Source: Ga0077527 sp038144955
GTDB lineage: Bacteria; Pseudomonadota; Gammaproteobacteria; Burkholderiales; SG8-41
Assembly (NCBI GenBank): GCA_038144955.1
Contig: JAYQOT010000031.1
Coordinates: 1 to 26,241, forward strand
DNA: 26,241 nt
Direction: 5' to 3'
Shown here: piece by piece, positions 14,621-22,401 of the stretch
Layout of the letters: every line of letters begins with the position of its first letter
Numbering within the stretch: the stretch's first letter is position 1
The notes under the pieces: model-generated
What the model was told of the DNA's origin: nothing
The model's input: the letters and a program-made list of their open reading frames with translations, nothing else
Database searches by the model: none
Position numbers and translations under genes: made by a program

Positions 14621-16375
14621 TCACGCCCCGTAACGGTAGCCCTTGTCGATGTCGGCCCGGGTAACGATTCCGTAACCGGGTTTGCCGTCGTAGGCTGTGG
14701 CGCACTCCACGTACAAGGCTTCGGCACCGGCGTCCATCGCCTCCAGCGCTTCCTGCAGTGTCGCCTGCAGCCCTATCGCAGACACCTGCAGCCTTTCGGC
14801 AGGCAATTCGAGCAAATCAAGATTCGTGTCTTCAGGCGCTTCCATCATCTGCCGCGCCAGATCCATTGCCGGAAGTAATGCCACCGGCCCGCTCTCGCCC
14901 AGCACCAGTATCCATTCCGGACTGCCGGCCAACGCGCCTTCGATCACTGCGCGCGAAACCCGCCGCGGCAGCGCGTTCACATTGGTATCCATGACCGCGC
15001 CGATGCCGACGCGGCGCAGGGATTGCAGGAGAGGATCGTGCCGGTAATCGAGCCCGCGCGCTCTCATCAGCGTGACGAAAATCGACTGCTGGCCGAAGAC
15101 CACCCGCGACACACCGTAAGCGGCAATAACGGCCAGCATCCCTGGCCAGATGATGTTGGGATTACCCGTAAGTTCAAGCATGGCGGTCAGCGCCGCCAGA
15201 GGGGCATGCAGTGCCCCGGCCATCATTGCTCCGAACCCGATCAGCGCATAGAGCGCCGGGGATGACATGCTGTCCGGTGCCACCCAGTGACCAAGTGCAC
15301 CAAACGCCCCGCCTGCCGCAGCACCGATCACCACCAGCGGACCGATGAACCCGCCCGGTATGCCCATGCCGATGGTAAGCCCGGTCGCCAGCCACTTGAA
15401 TACAACGATCGTGATCAGTACCCCGATGCCAAAACTGCCAAGCAGGGTGCTGCCGACAGTGTCATAACCGACGCCCATGATCTGCGGCGCCGGCCATGCG
15501 CAAAGACCCGTAAGCGCACCTGCCAGCAGGGCGCGACCCCAAAACGACCAGCCTCGGGTATGGCGTGCAGTACGGTCGACCAGAATGATGAATGACGCTG
15601 CCAGGGCGCCAACGAGCAATCCCATGCCCAGCACATAGGGCAGTTCCCATACCGATTTGAGTACCGTCGCCGGCACGCTGAATGCCGGCGCATTGCCATA
15701 CACCAGGTGGGTAACCGCGGTAGCGCTGACCGCCGCCAGTATCACCGGGGCGAATCCGACCACGGTGTATTCCATCAGCACAACTTCCATCGCAAACGCC
15801 ACGCCCGCCAATGGCGTGTTGAACGACGCCGCTATCGCCGCGGCCACACCGCAGCCAACCAGCACACGCAGGCTGTTGTTGGGCAGGCGCAGATACTGGC
15901 CGGCGAGACTGGCGCTCGCCGCGCCCAGATGAATGGCCGGGCCCTCGCGCCCCACCGACAGTCCGGCAACGATGGCCACCGCGGCACTGGCAAACTGGAC
16001 CAGGGCGCTTTTCAGCGGCAGCCGCCCCTGATGATAGGCGAGCCGCTCCAGCACATGAATCACGCCGAGGTTGCGGCTGGCATCTGACAGCCGGTGAAAC
16101 ATCGCGGCAATGATCATTACGCCAACCATCGGAAACACGAAGCGCAGCGCAACCGACAGGTCTTCGTAATTTTCGGGGCCGCCCGGCGGCAGCAGCGCCG
16201 ACTGCGCCAGTTCGATCACCCCGCGGAAAGCCATCATCACCAGTGCGGCCAGCAGGCCGCTGACAATGCCGAGCACTGCGAATTGCGGCAATGCCTCCGT
16301 CCGGGATACTCGCAGGCGCTGTGTTTCCAGCGCAACGCCCAGCTTTGCGCGCCATTCGCGCAGTCGTGATTTCAT
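14621..16375 (-). CDS. CLC-family chloride channel/transporter with C-terminal CBS pair
   Basis: Multi-spanning inner-membrane protein of 584 residues that moves chloride or a similar anion. The gating-glutamate motif GREGP is at 142-146 (E144 equals E148 of E. coli ClcA), and a GIPGGFIGP loop stands for the GxFxP motif. NTPLAGVAFAMEVV at 186-199 gives E197 for E202 but V198 for E203, the internal proton glutamate. The GSGIP selectivity motif is not recognisable; NLGVIHV occupies that place. The C-terminal 130 residues form two CBS-like repeats (about 455-520 and 525-580), which may bind nucleotides. The valine suggests channel-like or altered transport rather than standard Cl-/H+ antiport (inference). 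It is convergent with gcdH and monocistronic as far as seen. The ribosome site is weak. Confidence 0.92.
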   Translation of the reverse strand: MKSRLREWRAKLGVALETQRLRVSRTEALPQFAVLGIVSGLLAALVMMAFRGVIELAQSALLPPGGPENYEDLSVALRFVFPMVGVMIIAAMFHRLSDASRNLGVIHVLERLAYHQGRLPLKSALVQFASAAVAIVAGLSVGREGPAIHLGAASASLAGQYLRLPNNSLRVLVGCGVAAAIAASFNTPLAGVAFAMEVVLMEYTVVGFAPVILAAVSATAVTHLVYGNAPAFSVPATVLKSVWELPYVLGMGLLVGALAASFIILVDRTARHTRGWSFWGRALLAGALTGLCAWPAPQIMGVGYDTVGSTLLGSFGIGVLITIVVFKWLATGLTIGMGIPGGFIGPLVVIGAAAGGAFGALGHWVAPDSMSSPALYALIGFGAMMAGALHAPLAALTAMLELTGNPNIIWPGMLAVIAAYGVSRVVFGQQSIFVTLMRARGLDYRHDPLLQSLRRVGIGAVMDTNVNALPRRVSRAVIEGALAGSPEWILVLGESGPVALLPAMDLARQMMEAPEDTNLDLLELPAERLQVSAIGLQATLQEALEAMDAGAEALYVECATAYDGKPGYGIVTRADIDKGYRYGA

Positions 16376-16440
16376 GTCCGGTCCGTCATCGGGATATTCC
16401 CCGAATATATGTTCTAACGGTGCCGGTTACCAGCAGCTCT

Positions 16441-16463
16441 GCGACGCCGCCTGCGCGCGTCGC
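16441..16463 (-). terminator. Hairpin downstream of the second Bug gene
   Basis: Seven-base arms GCGACGC and GCGTCGC around a 9-base loop lie about 20 bases past the stop of the minus-strand Bug gene (16483) and before the CLC start. It lacks a T-run and may act as a weak terminator or 3'-end stabiliser. Confidence 0.4.
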
Positions 16464-16482
16464 CCGCCGTGCCTGTCGTTCT

Positions 16483-17481
16483 TTATTCGGGCCTGATCCC
16501 CGCTGACTTGGCCACGCTCGCCCACTTTGCCAGTTCGCTGCGGATCAACTGCGCATAGGCCTCAGGCGATGCACTGGGCGTGGGTTCGGCTCCACCCTTC
16601 TGGAACCGCTGCTTCACCTCCGGATCATTCAGTACCTTGACCACCGATGCATGCAGTTGTCTGACGATGGCTGCAGGGGTGCCGGCAGGGGCAACCAGCC
16701 CGTACCACTGCACAGCTTCGTAGCCGGGCAATCCTGCTTCGGCGATCGTGGGAATGTCGGGCGCGGCAATCGACCGCTCCAGGCTTGTTACCCCATGCGC
16801 ACGCAAGCGCCCGCTTTTGGCGTGCGGCAGCAGGGTCAGAATATTAGCCGCCAGCATCGGCACATGACCCGCCACCACATCACTGGTCGCGGGACCGACC
16901 CCTTTGTAAGGAACATGGATCATTTTCAGCTTCGCCATGTGAACGAACAACTCCATGGCGAAATGCTGAATGGAGCCAATCCCTCCCGAAGCAAACTGCA
17001 CGCTCCCGGGTCGAGATCTGACGTACGCGATCAGTTCCTGGGTGTTTTTTGCCGGCAGCGAAGGATGGGAAACCAGGAGATTGGGCAGGGTCACGGTCCG
17101 TGAAATCGGGGCAAAGTCCCGCGCCAGATCAAATGACACCTTGCGCATCACCGCCGGATTGCTGGTATGTGACGCGATGATTGCCAGCAGCGTGTATCCG
17201 TCGGCGGGCGCCTGGGCTGCAATTTCAGCCCCGAGATTGCCGCTGGCGCCTCCCCTGTTGTCGACGACGATGTGCTGATTGAGAATCTGGCTCAGCTTGG
17301 GAACAATCGCCCGTGTCGAGGTATCGGTGCCGCCGCCAGGTGGCGAGGGCACGATCAGCCGGATCGGACGATCGGGATAGGCGGCAGCCGCCCAGGCTGC
17401 TGAACACAGGAACGAGGCCGCCACCAGCAGGTCGACAACACGCCTGAAACCACTTGCTTTGAATTGCATGCCCGAATTCAT
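16483..17481 (-). CDS. Bug/TctC-family substrate-binding protein (last gene of LysR-linked operon)
   Basis: Periplasmic carboxylate receptor, 332 residues from the chosen start. The ATG at 17481 is preceded by GAGGAGGAG at ideal distance; in-frame codons further upstream lack such a site. The signal peptide (hydrophobic core LLVAASFLCSAAWAAAA) is followed by YPDRPIRLIVPSPPGGGTD, VVDNRGGASGNLGAEIA, DGYTLL and IHVPYKGVGPA, all family hallmarks. It lies 55 bases after the SDR gene in the same direction and is the second Bug protein of that operon, the other being at 20237-21229. The presence of two receptors may mean two ligands or two steps of uptake and sensing. No TctA/TctB partner is in the window. 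Confidence 0.92.
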   Translation of the reverse strand: MNSGMQFKASGFRRVVDLLVAASFLCSAAWAAAAYPDRPIRLIVPSPPGGGTDTSTRAIVPKLSQILNQHIVVDNRGGASGNLGAEIAAQAPADGYTLLAIIASHTSNPAVMRKVSFDLARDFAPISRTVTLPNLLVSHPSLPAKNTQELIAYVRSRPGSVQFASGGIGSIQHFAMELFVHMAKLKMIHVPYKGVGPATSDVVAGHVPMLAANILTLLPHAKSGRLRAHGVTSLERSIAAPDIPTIAEAGLPGYEAVQWYGLVAPAGTPAAIVRQLHASVVKVLNDPEVKQRFQKGGAEPTPSASPEAYAQLIRSELAKWASVAKSAGIRPE

Positions 17482-17536
17482 ATTCTCCTCCTCAATGATC
17501 ATGGGTCCCGGATTCATATTGTTTTGGGGACTCGAG

Positions 17537-18307
17537 TTAGTAAACGGTAAGGCCTCCGTCAATAACCAGGGTCTGGCCGGTGATGAATTCACCGCCTGCA
17601 CCTGCAAGATACGCGACCGCCCGCGCGACGTCTTCTGCGGTGGCCAGCCGGCGCAACGGCACGCGATCGGCCATGGCCTGCATATATTTTGGGTCGGATG
17701 TCGTGGCCGCCCGTGAGGGAGACGGTGTATTGACGCGACCGGGAGCCACAGCGTTCACGCGTATTCCGTGCGGCGCCCACTCGATCGCCAGCATGCGGGT
17801 CATCTGCAGGATCGCGGCCTTGGAAATTCCGTAGGTCGATCGCTCGGCGGCGCCAAGAATGCCGTGTGTCGAAGCGATATTGACCACGCAACCCGGTCGC
17901 TTCGTTTCGACCAGATGGCGCGCGAACCTTTGGGTCAGGAAAAACGTTCCTCCTGCATTGGCATCCATCACGGAATCCCATTCAGCGGGAGTGACTTCGA
18001 GGGCATGCCTGCGCAGGTTGACCCCGGCATTGTTAACCAGAACATCAACTTGGCCGAGAACCTTGATTACCTGCTCATGCGCTTGATCAATGCTCGTCTG
18101 CGAGCAAAGATCCAGCTCGACAGCGAACGTGCGGCAGCCGGCTTTCTTGAGTTCGGTCAGCGTGGAATCAAGATTGGAGAGGCGGGTCGCCGAGACCGCG
18201 ATGTCGAATCCATCTTTCGCCAGAGCCAGTGCCGCGGCTGCTCCGATGCCGTAAGAAGCGCCAGTGACAAAGGCAACCTTGCGGGATGATGGAGTGGTTG
18301 CAACCAT
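17537..18307 (-). CDS. Short-chain dehydrogenase/reductase (SDR), classical type
   Basis: NAD(P)-dependent oxidoreductase of 256 residues. The coenzyme motif TGASYGIG lies at 15-22 and NNAG at 92-95. The catalytic tetrad is N117, S146 (NIASTHG), Y159 and K163 (YGISK). The C-terminus GEFITGQTLVIDGGLTVY is typical. The ATG at 18307, five bases after the stop of the DapA-like gene, is chosen because family similarity begins there; the frame stays open upstream but overlaps the neighbouring gene and looks unrelated. The close spacing suggests translational coupling. Within the operon it probably oxidises or reduces a hydroxy/oxo intermediate produced by the DapA-family or cyclodeaminase-family proteins. 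The substrate cannot be named from sequence. Confidence 0.92.
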   Translation of the reverse strand: MVATTPSSRKVAFVTGASYGIGAAAALALAKDGFDIAVSATRLSNLDSTLTELKKAGCRTFAVELDLCSQTSIDQAHEQVIKVLGQVDVLVNNAGVNLRRHALEVTPAEWDSVMDANAGGTFFLTQRFARHLVETKRPGCVVNIASTHGILGAAERSTYGISKAAILQMTRMLAIEWAPHGIRVNAVAPGRVNTPSPSRAATTSDPKYMQAMADRVPLRRLATAEDVARAVAYLAGAGGEFITGQTLVIDGGLTVY

Positions 18308-18312
18308 GCCTC

Positions 18313-19248
18313 TTACCACCCCCGGGGCTCGGCTTTCAGAAACGTCATGCCTGCCAGCTCTTCCAGCAGGCGGCCGCGCTCGATCTCCCCCAGCCCGCGC
18401 ACGGGTGGCCGCGGAATACCGCATTCACGACCGAATGAGCCAAGTGCGACCTTGAGTCCGGCCAGTCCGTCACGCAGCCCGGATTCTCCGGCAGACTTGA
18501 TCGCATGATTGAGAGTTCCGATACTTTCCTGCGTATCGCGAGCCTCGATGAATTGATTTTTCCTGCATAAATCGAAAAGGCTGCGGGCCAGCCTGGGCGC
18601 TATGGCAGAAAGCGGCGAAAAAGCGCCAGTACCTCCGAGAGCACCCGATGAAACCATGAAATCCCCACCCGCGATGAGTTGCAGGTCGGGCCGAAGCTGC
18701 CGGCCGTTGCACATCACCTCTTCCATGAACACGAAATCAAGGCTGGCATCGACCACGCCAGCCAGGTTCGGCACCCGCTTGATGACATCGAGTACGATCT
18801 CGGTGGACAGCGTGGTGCCCACCGACTCGACCGGCGGATTGTAGATGTAGAACGGCAATTTCACCGCAGTGCCTATGCGCACCAGGTGTTCCACCACCAT
18901 CGAAGCCTTGGGATGCCAGAAGTACGGGGGATTGGAAACGATCGCGGCAGCTCCGGCCGCCTCGGCATGCAGTGCACGCTCGACAGCGATGCTGGTGCCG
19001 GCGTCGCTGGCGTGGGCGATCACCGGAACCCGGCCCTTGACCTGCTTGAGCGCGAACTCGAGCAGCTTGCGCAATTCTGGATCGGTCAGGCTCATGTCCT
19101 CGCCTTCGGGCATCGGCAACGCCAGCGCGTCGGCACCGTTGCGGATGTGGAATTCGAGCACCTTGGCGTAGGTGTCGTAATCGATGCTGTGATCCTGCTT
19201 GAACGGCGTGACCGGGGTATGTACCAGTCCGGGTTTGAATGTCGACAT
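18313..19248 (-). CDS. DapA-family (class I aldolase-like) protein lacking the Schiff-base lysine
   Basis: TIM-barrel protein of the dihydrodipicolinate synthase / N-acetylneuraminate lyase family, 311 residues, normal length. The core pattern is present: TPVTPFKQDHSIDYD at the N-terminus, SNPPYFW, the YNPP tyrosine Y136, and AGGDFMVSSGALGGTGAFS. The position that carries the imine-forming lysine in active members (GIKD, or GMKD in the neighbour) reads G164-V165-V166-D167, so the lysine is replaced by valine. The GTTGE substrate loop is also altered (MPEGEDMS). It therefore cannot use the standard aldolase mechanism as read. It may be a non-catalytic partner, a regulator, or an enzyme with other chemistry. 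It follows its paralogue by 24 bases and precedes the SDR gene by 5. Confidence 0.9.
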   Translation of the reverse strand: MSTFKPGLVHTPVTPFKQDHSIDYDTYAKVLEFHIRNGADALALPMPEGEDMSLTDPELRKLLEFALKQVKGRVPVIAHASDAGTSIAVERALHAEAAGAAAIVSNPPYFWHPKASMVVEHLVRIGTAVKLPFYIYNPPVESVGTTLSTEIVLDVIKRVPNLAGVVDASLDFVFMEEVMCNGRQLRPDLQLIAGGDFMVSSGALGGTGAFSPLSAIAPRLARSLFDLCRKNQFIEARDTQESIGTLNHAIKSAGESGLRDGLAGLKVALGSFGRECGIPRPPVRGLGEIERGRLLEELAGMTFLKAEPRGW

Positions 19249-19272
19249 GATGTTCTCTTCAGTTTGTGCAGG

Positions 19273-20193
19273 TTACCAGCCGTGGGGCTCGGTCTGCAGG
19301 ATATTGAGCTCTTCCAGTTGCGTTCTCAGAAACTCGACCCGTTCTTTCGTCGCGGTGGGCAGCGGCGATCGGGTGGGACCGACCGGCCGCCCCATCATGA
19401 TCATGGCGCCCTTCAGCGACGACGGATACTGCTCCTTGAACAGCCGCCACAGCCGCGAGATCTTGAACTGGCAGTCGCGTGCGGTCTCCCAGTCGCGGTC
19501 AACCAGTGACTTGTAGAATTTGTTGCACAGGTTCGGCGCAATCGCCCCGGAAGAGGAAAACGAGCCACAGGCGCCCAGCGGATAGGCGGCCAGCAGATGC
19601 TCGACGCCCTGGATGATCGCGAATCCGGGCCGCATCTTCAGCGCGACGCGCGAGATCTCTAGAAATTTCTCGCTGTGGAAGCTCGCATCCTTCATGCCGA
19701 TGTAGTTGGGCAGGCGGTCTATCAGGCGCTTGGTCAGCTCCGCAGTGAACTCGACGCCCTCGCCGTTGCGCCACGGCGAGTTGTAAGTAAGCACGGGCAG
19801 CTCGGTGTGGGTGCCGATGCGGACGATGGAATCGTAGATTTCTTCCTGCGACGGTCGGCGGCAGTACGGCGAGATCGTCAGCAGCATGTCGGCGCCGATT
19901 TTCTGCGCGTGTCGCGCGATGTCCAGCGAATCCTCTTCCGACAGCGTGCCGACAAATATGGACACCGGCACGCGCTTGGCAACGGTCTTTACCGCGATCT
20001 CGGCGCCGAGCTTGCGCTCAGCGATGGTCAGGTTGAGCGATTCGGCCTTGTGGTGCGGCCAGGCGATGGCGGGCGCGCCATTGCGCACGTGGAAATCGAC
20101 CATCTTCGCAAAACCTTCGCCGTCGAAGCTGAAGTCATCCTTGAGCGGGGTCACCGGCGCCTGCATCACCCCGTGGAGATTGAAATTTTTCAC
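19273..20193 (-). CDS. DapA-family aldolase/dehydratase with intact catalytic lysine
   Basis: Class I aldolase-like enzyme of the DapA/NanA family, 306 residues. The Schiff-base lysine is K168 in GMKDASF and the catalytic tyrosine Y137 in TYNSP. The usual GTTGE loop is replaced by PHHKAES (46-52), so the substrate is probably not that of DapA. The start is a GTG at 20193: AGGAGG lies 5-6 bases before it, and an ATG two bases away is out of frame. Family members cleave or dehydrate 2-oxo acids, including pyrroline-4-hydroxy-2-carboxylate deaminase of hydroxyproline catabolism. With an ornithine-cyclodeaminase-family neighbour, an imino- or amino-acid pathway is a reasonable but unproven guess. 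It is a tandem divergent paralogue of the next gene. Confidence 0.92.
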   Translation of the reverse strand: MKNFNLHGVMQAPVTPLKDDFSFDGEGFAKMVDFHVRNGAPAIAWPHHKAESLNLTIAERKLGAEIAVKTVAKRVPVSIFVGTLSEEDSLDIARHAQKIGADMLLTISPYCRRPSQEEIYDSIVRIGTHTELPVLTYNSPWRNGEGVEFTAELTKRLIDRLPNYIGMKDASFHSEKFLEISRVALKMRPGFAIIQGVEHLLAAYPLGACGSFSSSGAIAPNLCNKFYKSLVDRDWETARDCQFKISRLWRLFKEQYPSSLKGAMIMMGRPVGPTRSPLPTATKERVEFLRTQLEELNILQTEPHGW

Positions 20194-20215
20194 GCATACC
20201 TCCTGACAAAACAAA

Positions 20216-20229
20216 GCCGGTCGCCCGGC
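20216..20229 (-). repeat. Small intercistronic hairpin after the first Bug gene of the operon
   Basis: Five-base arms GCCGG and CCGGC around a TCGC loop sit between the Bug stop (20237) and the next ribosome site. It is short, but its place mirrors the stem-loops after other binding-protein genes in this window. Confidence 0.3.
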
Positions 20230-20236
20230 GAATGTA

Positions 20237-21229
20237 CTACTTCACCAATCCGAGGTCGCTCATCACTGTCCGCGTATCCTGGTACGCCTCGGCCAGCCAT
20301 TTGTGCAACGGCTCCCCGGTGGTGAACTCCGAGGCCACGTTGTTCTCATCCAGCTGCTGCTTCCACTCCTTCGTCGCCACCACCTTGGTCAGCGCGCCGC
20401 TCCAGAACGCCACCTGATCGGCGGTGACGCCCGGCGCAGCGAGTATGCCCCGCCAGTTGGGAATTCCCGTTGCCGGCATGCCCTCTTCGCGCATCGTCGG
20501 CACCTGCGCCAGCTTGCCTGGCTGGCGCTGCGGCGCTGCAATGCCGAGGATGCGCATGTTGCCGGCTTCGGTCTGCGGCATCGCCGCGCTTACCGAAGAC
20601 ACCACCGCATCGATATGACCGCCCATCGCCGCGGTCATCGACTGGGCGTTGGTCTTGAACACCACGAATTTCAGCGCCTTGGGCTGAATGCCCGCGGATT
20701 TCATGGTCTGCGCCGCGGCCAGATGATTGGGGCCGCCGCGGCTGACCAAGCCGAAGGAAATCGCATCAGGACTCGCCTTCAGCCGCGCCACCATGTCGCG
20801 CATGGTTTTGATCGGCGAATCCGCCTTCACCGAAATCACCGTGTAATCCACCAGCAGCAGCGCCACCGGCGAAAGCTCCGTGTACTTCTGCTTGGTCAGC
20901 CCCGCGATCTCGTTGGTAAACACCGTCGCCGTCGAATACAGCAGGTAATGCGGATCGGCCTTGTGCTGGTTGACGTAGACCACCGCCAGGCTCTGGTTGC
21001 CGCCGGACTTGTTGACCACCAGCGCCGGCACGCTGATCAGCTTCTGCGCCTGCAGCGTACTCTGCACCAGCCGCGCCATCTGGTCATTGGTGCCGCCGGC
21101 CCCCGTGGGCACCACGATCTCCACCGGTTTTTCCGGTTGCCACGCTGCGTAAGCCGGAAAAAGCGGCAGCAAAACGACAGCGCCTGTTGCCGCCCACAGC
21201 AACAGCTTGTGCGGATTGAGCATGTTCAT
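20237..21229 (-). CDS. Bug/TctC-family substrate-binding protein (second gene of LysR-linked operon)
   Basis: Periplasmic receptor of 330 residues, a more divergent member of the family than the other three in the window. The signal peptide (LLLWAATGAVVLLPLFPAYAA) precedes WQPEKPVEIVVPTGAGGTND, where the family motif is recognisable but altered. The usual VDNRPG segment reads VVNKSGGNQSLA. The start at 21229 is supported by AAGGAGGAAA with 8 bases to the ATG; an upstream in-frame codon overlaps the preceding gene and lacks a signal peptide next to it. It lies 32 bases after the cyclodeaminase-family gene. The divergence of the binding motif suggests a ligand different from that of the other Bug in the operon. 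No membrane partner is nearby. Confidence 0.9.
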   Translation of the reverse strand: MNMLNPHKLLLWAATGAVVLLPLFPAYAAWQPEKPVEIVVPTGAGGTNDQMARLVQSTLQAQKLISVPALVVNKSGGNQSLAVVYVNQHKADPHYLLYSTATVFTNEIAGLTKQKYTELSPVALLLVDYTVISVKADSPIKTMRDMVARLKASPDAISFGLVSRGGPNHLAAAQTMKSAGIQPKALKFVVFKTNAQSMTAAMGGHIDAVVSSVSAAMPQTEAGNMRILGIAAPQRQPGKLAQVPTMREEGMPATGIPNWRGILAAPGVTADQVAFWSGALTKVVATKEWKQQLDENNVASEFTTGEPLHKWLAEAYQDTRTVMSDLGLVK

Positions 21230-21261
21230 AATTGTTTCCTCCTTTTTTTCGGTAAACCCAG

Positions 21262-22260
21262 TCACCGCGGCAACGCAGTTTCCCTTACCGGCGACCGCAG
21301 GCTGCCCAGATCATCGACAACACCTTGCGCCTCCTTGTCCCCCAGCAGCTCGTAATACCTCACCGCCAGCGCCAGGTCCTGCAGCGCCGTGCCGACCGAC
21401 TTGAAAGTAACCATACCGCTCGCGGGAACTGCCGTCTTCCCCGACACAACCTGCGCCAGCGTTGTGCGCCTGGATTCCGGCAAAACCCCGGCATCCGCGG
21501 CAGCCAGCAAATCGCCCGCTTCCTCGAAGGCATGAACGGAGTCAACGATAACCAGAGCAGCTTTGCCGAAGCAATTCACATCAACCTCGGCAAACTGCCT
21601 GCGGGTATTGCCTACAGCGCAAAGCAAGCGGCAGCCTTCCAGCCATTCACCACGCAACACCGGTTCCGCGCTGCGTGCGCTGCTGGCTGCGATTACCACC
21701 TGCCGGCCATGCACGGCATCTTTGACTGAGGCGGCCGGCGAAACCGGAATCCCGAGTTTACGGCCCATCTCCTGCGCAAAGCGTTCGCGATTACCTGGCG
21801 TCGGACTGAAAACCGAAGCTTTCCCGATTTTATAAACGGAGGCGATGCTCTCCAGCTGGGACCTGGCCTGATTGCCGGAACCGATGACAGCCACGGACAC
21901 CGGGCCTTGAACGGCAATCTTGCGCGCAGCCACGCCGCTGGCTGCGCCGGTACGCATATCCGTAATGAGTTGTCCGTCGAGCAGCGCCAGCAATGCTCCA
22001 TCCGAGAGTCGATACAACGATATGACGTAACGTGTGCCGACGTTCGTCAGCGTGTGGTACGCCTTCATCGCGCAATAACCGGCCTGTGTATCCGCCGCGA
22101 CCAGCACACGCATGGCACCCACACCCAGCTCGGTGACGTATTTTGGCGATACCACGGTGGCGCCGGCCGACTCATGCGACAGCGCCTGCTCCAGCAGGTC
22201 GATGGCTTCTTCCATTTTCATCACGCCCTGCATGGCGGCGAGGCCGAGCATTACAGCCAT
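21262..22260 (-). CDS. Ornithine cyclodeaminase / mu-crystallin family protein
   Basis: NAD(P)-binding protein of 332 residues. The family includes ornithine cyclodeaminase, alanine dehydrogenase, and pyrroline-2-carboxylate or ketimine reductases. The conserved lysine is K66 in GYCAMKAYH. The DMRTGAASGVAARKIA block follows at 101-116 and the Rossmann motif GSGNQARSQLES at 127-138. An aspartate follows in ALVIVDSVHAFEEAGDL. The ATG at 22260 is preferred over an upstream in-frame codon because similarity begins there and AAAGGA lies about 10 bases before it. It is the first gene of the six-gene minus-strand operon and divergent from the LysR regulator, which most likely controls it. A role in reducing or cyclising an imino or amino acid is likely; the exact substrate is not. 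Confidence 0.9.
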   Translation of the reverse strand: MAVMLGLAAMQGVMKMEEAIDLLEQALSHESAGATVVSPKYVTELGVGAMRVLVAADTQAGYCAMKAYHTLTNVGTRYVISLYRLSDGALLALLDGQLITDMRTGAASGVAARKIAVQGPVSVAVIGSGNQARSQLESIASVYKIGKASVFSPTPGNRERFAQEMGRKLGIPVSPAASVKDAVHGRQVVIAASSARSAEPVLRGEWLEGCRLLCAVGNTRRQFAEVDVNCFGKAALVIVDSVHAFEEAGDLLAAADAGVLPESRRTTLAQVVSGKTAVPASGMVTFKSVGTALQDLALAVRYYELLGDKEAQGVVDDLGSLRSPVRETALPR

Positions 22261-22368
22261 AAGAGAAAGTCCTTTGTTCCGCGCCCGGTGATATCGATCT
22301 GCACCAAAACTCAAGGGGATTCTATCGGTTGAATCTGGCGAAAATATTCAGTCAAGCCTAGAATGACT

Positions 22369-22386
22369 GTTAATTTTAAACTTAAC
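22369..22386. promoter_or_regulatory. Near-perfect 18-bp palindrome, candidate LysR operator
   Basis: GTTAATTTTAAACTTAAC reads the same on both strands except for one mismatched pair. It is the AT-richest spot in the divergent region between the cyclodeaminase-family gene and the LysR gene, 16 bases before the regulator's likely GTG start. LysR regulators usually bind interrupted palindromes in exactly such divergent regions. Confidence 0.55.
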
Positions 22387-22401
22387 AATGGCGAGGATAC
22401 T

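Noticed and set aside
17482..17607. N-terminal extension of the Bug protein ending at 16483
   Set aside because: It would overlap the SDR gene and move the signal peptide away from the N-terminus; GAGGAGGAG marks the ATG at 17481.
18308..18424. N-terminal extension of the SDR protein (39 residues)
   Set aside because: It overlaps the DapA-like gene, is arginine/alanine-rich without similarity, and the coenzyme motif begins right after the internal ATG at 18307.
19273..20193. Naming this gene dapA (lysine biosynthesis)
   Set aside because: The GTTGE loop is replaced and the gene sits in a catabolic-looking operon beside transport receptors; the lysine pathway role is unlikely.
20303..21355. 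Plus-strand open frame of 350 codons opposite the Bug gene
   Set aside because: Low-complexity, histidine- and arginine-rich translation typical of an antisense shadow; the minus strand encodes a canonical receptor.
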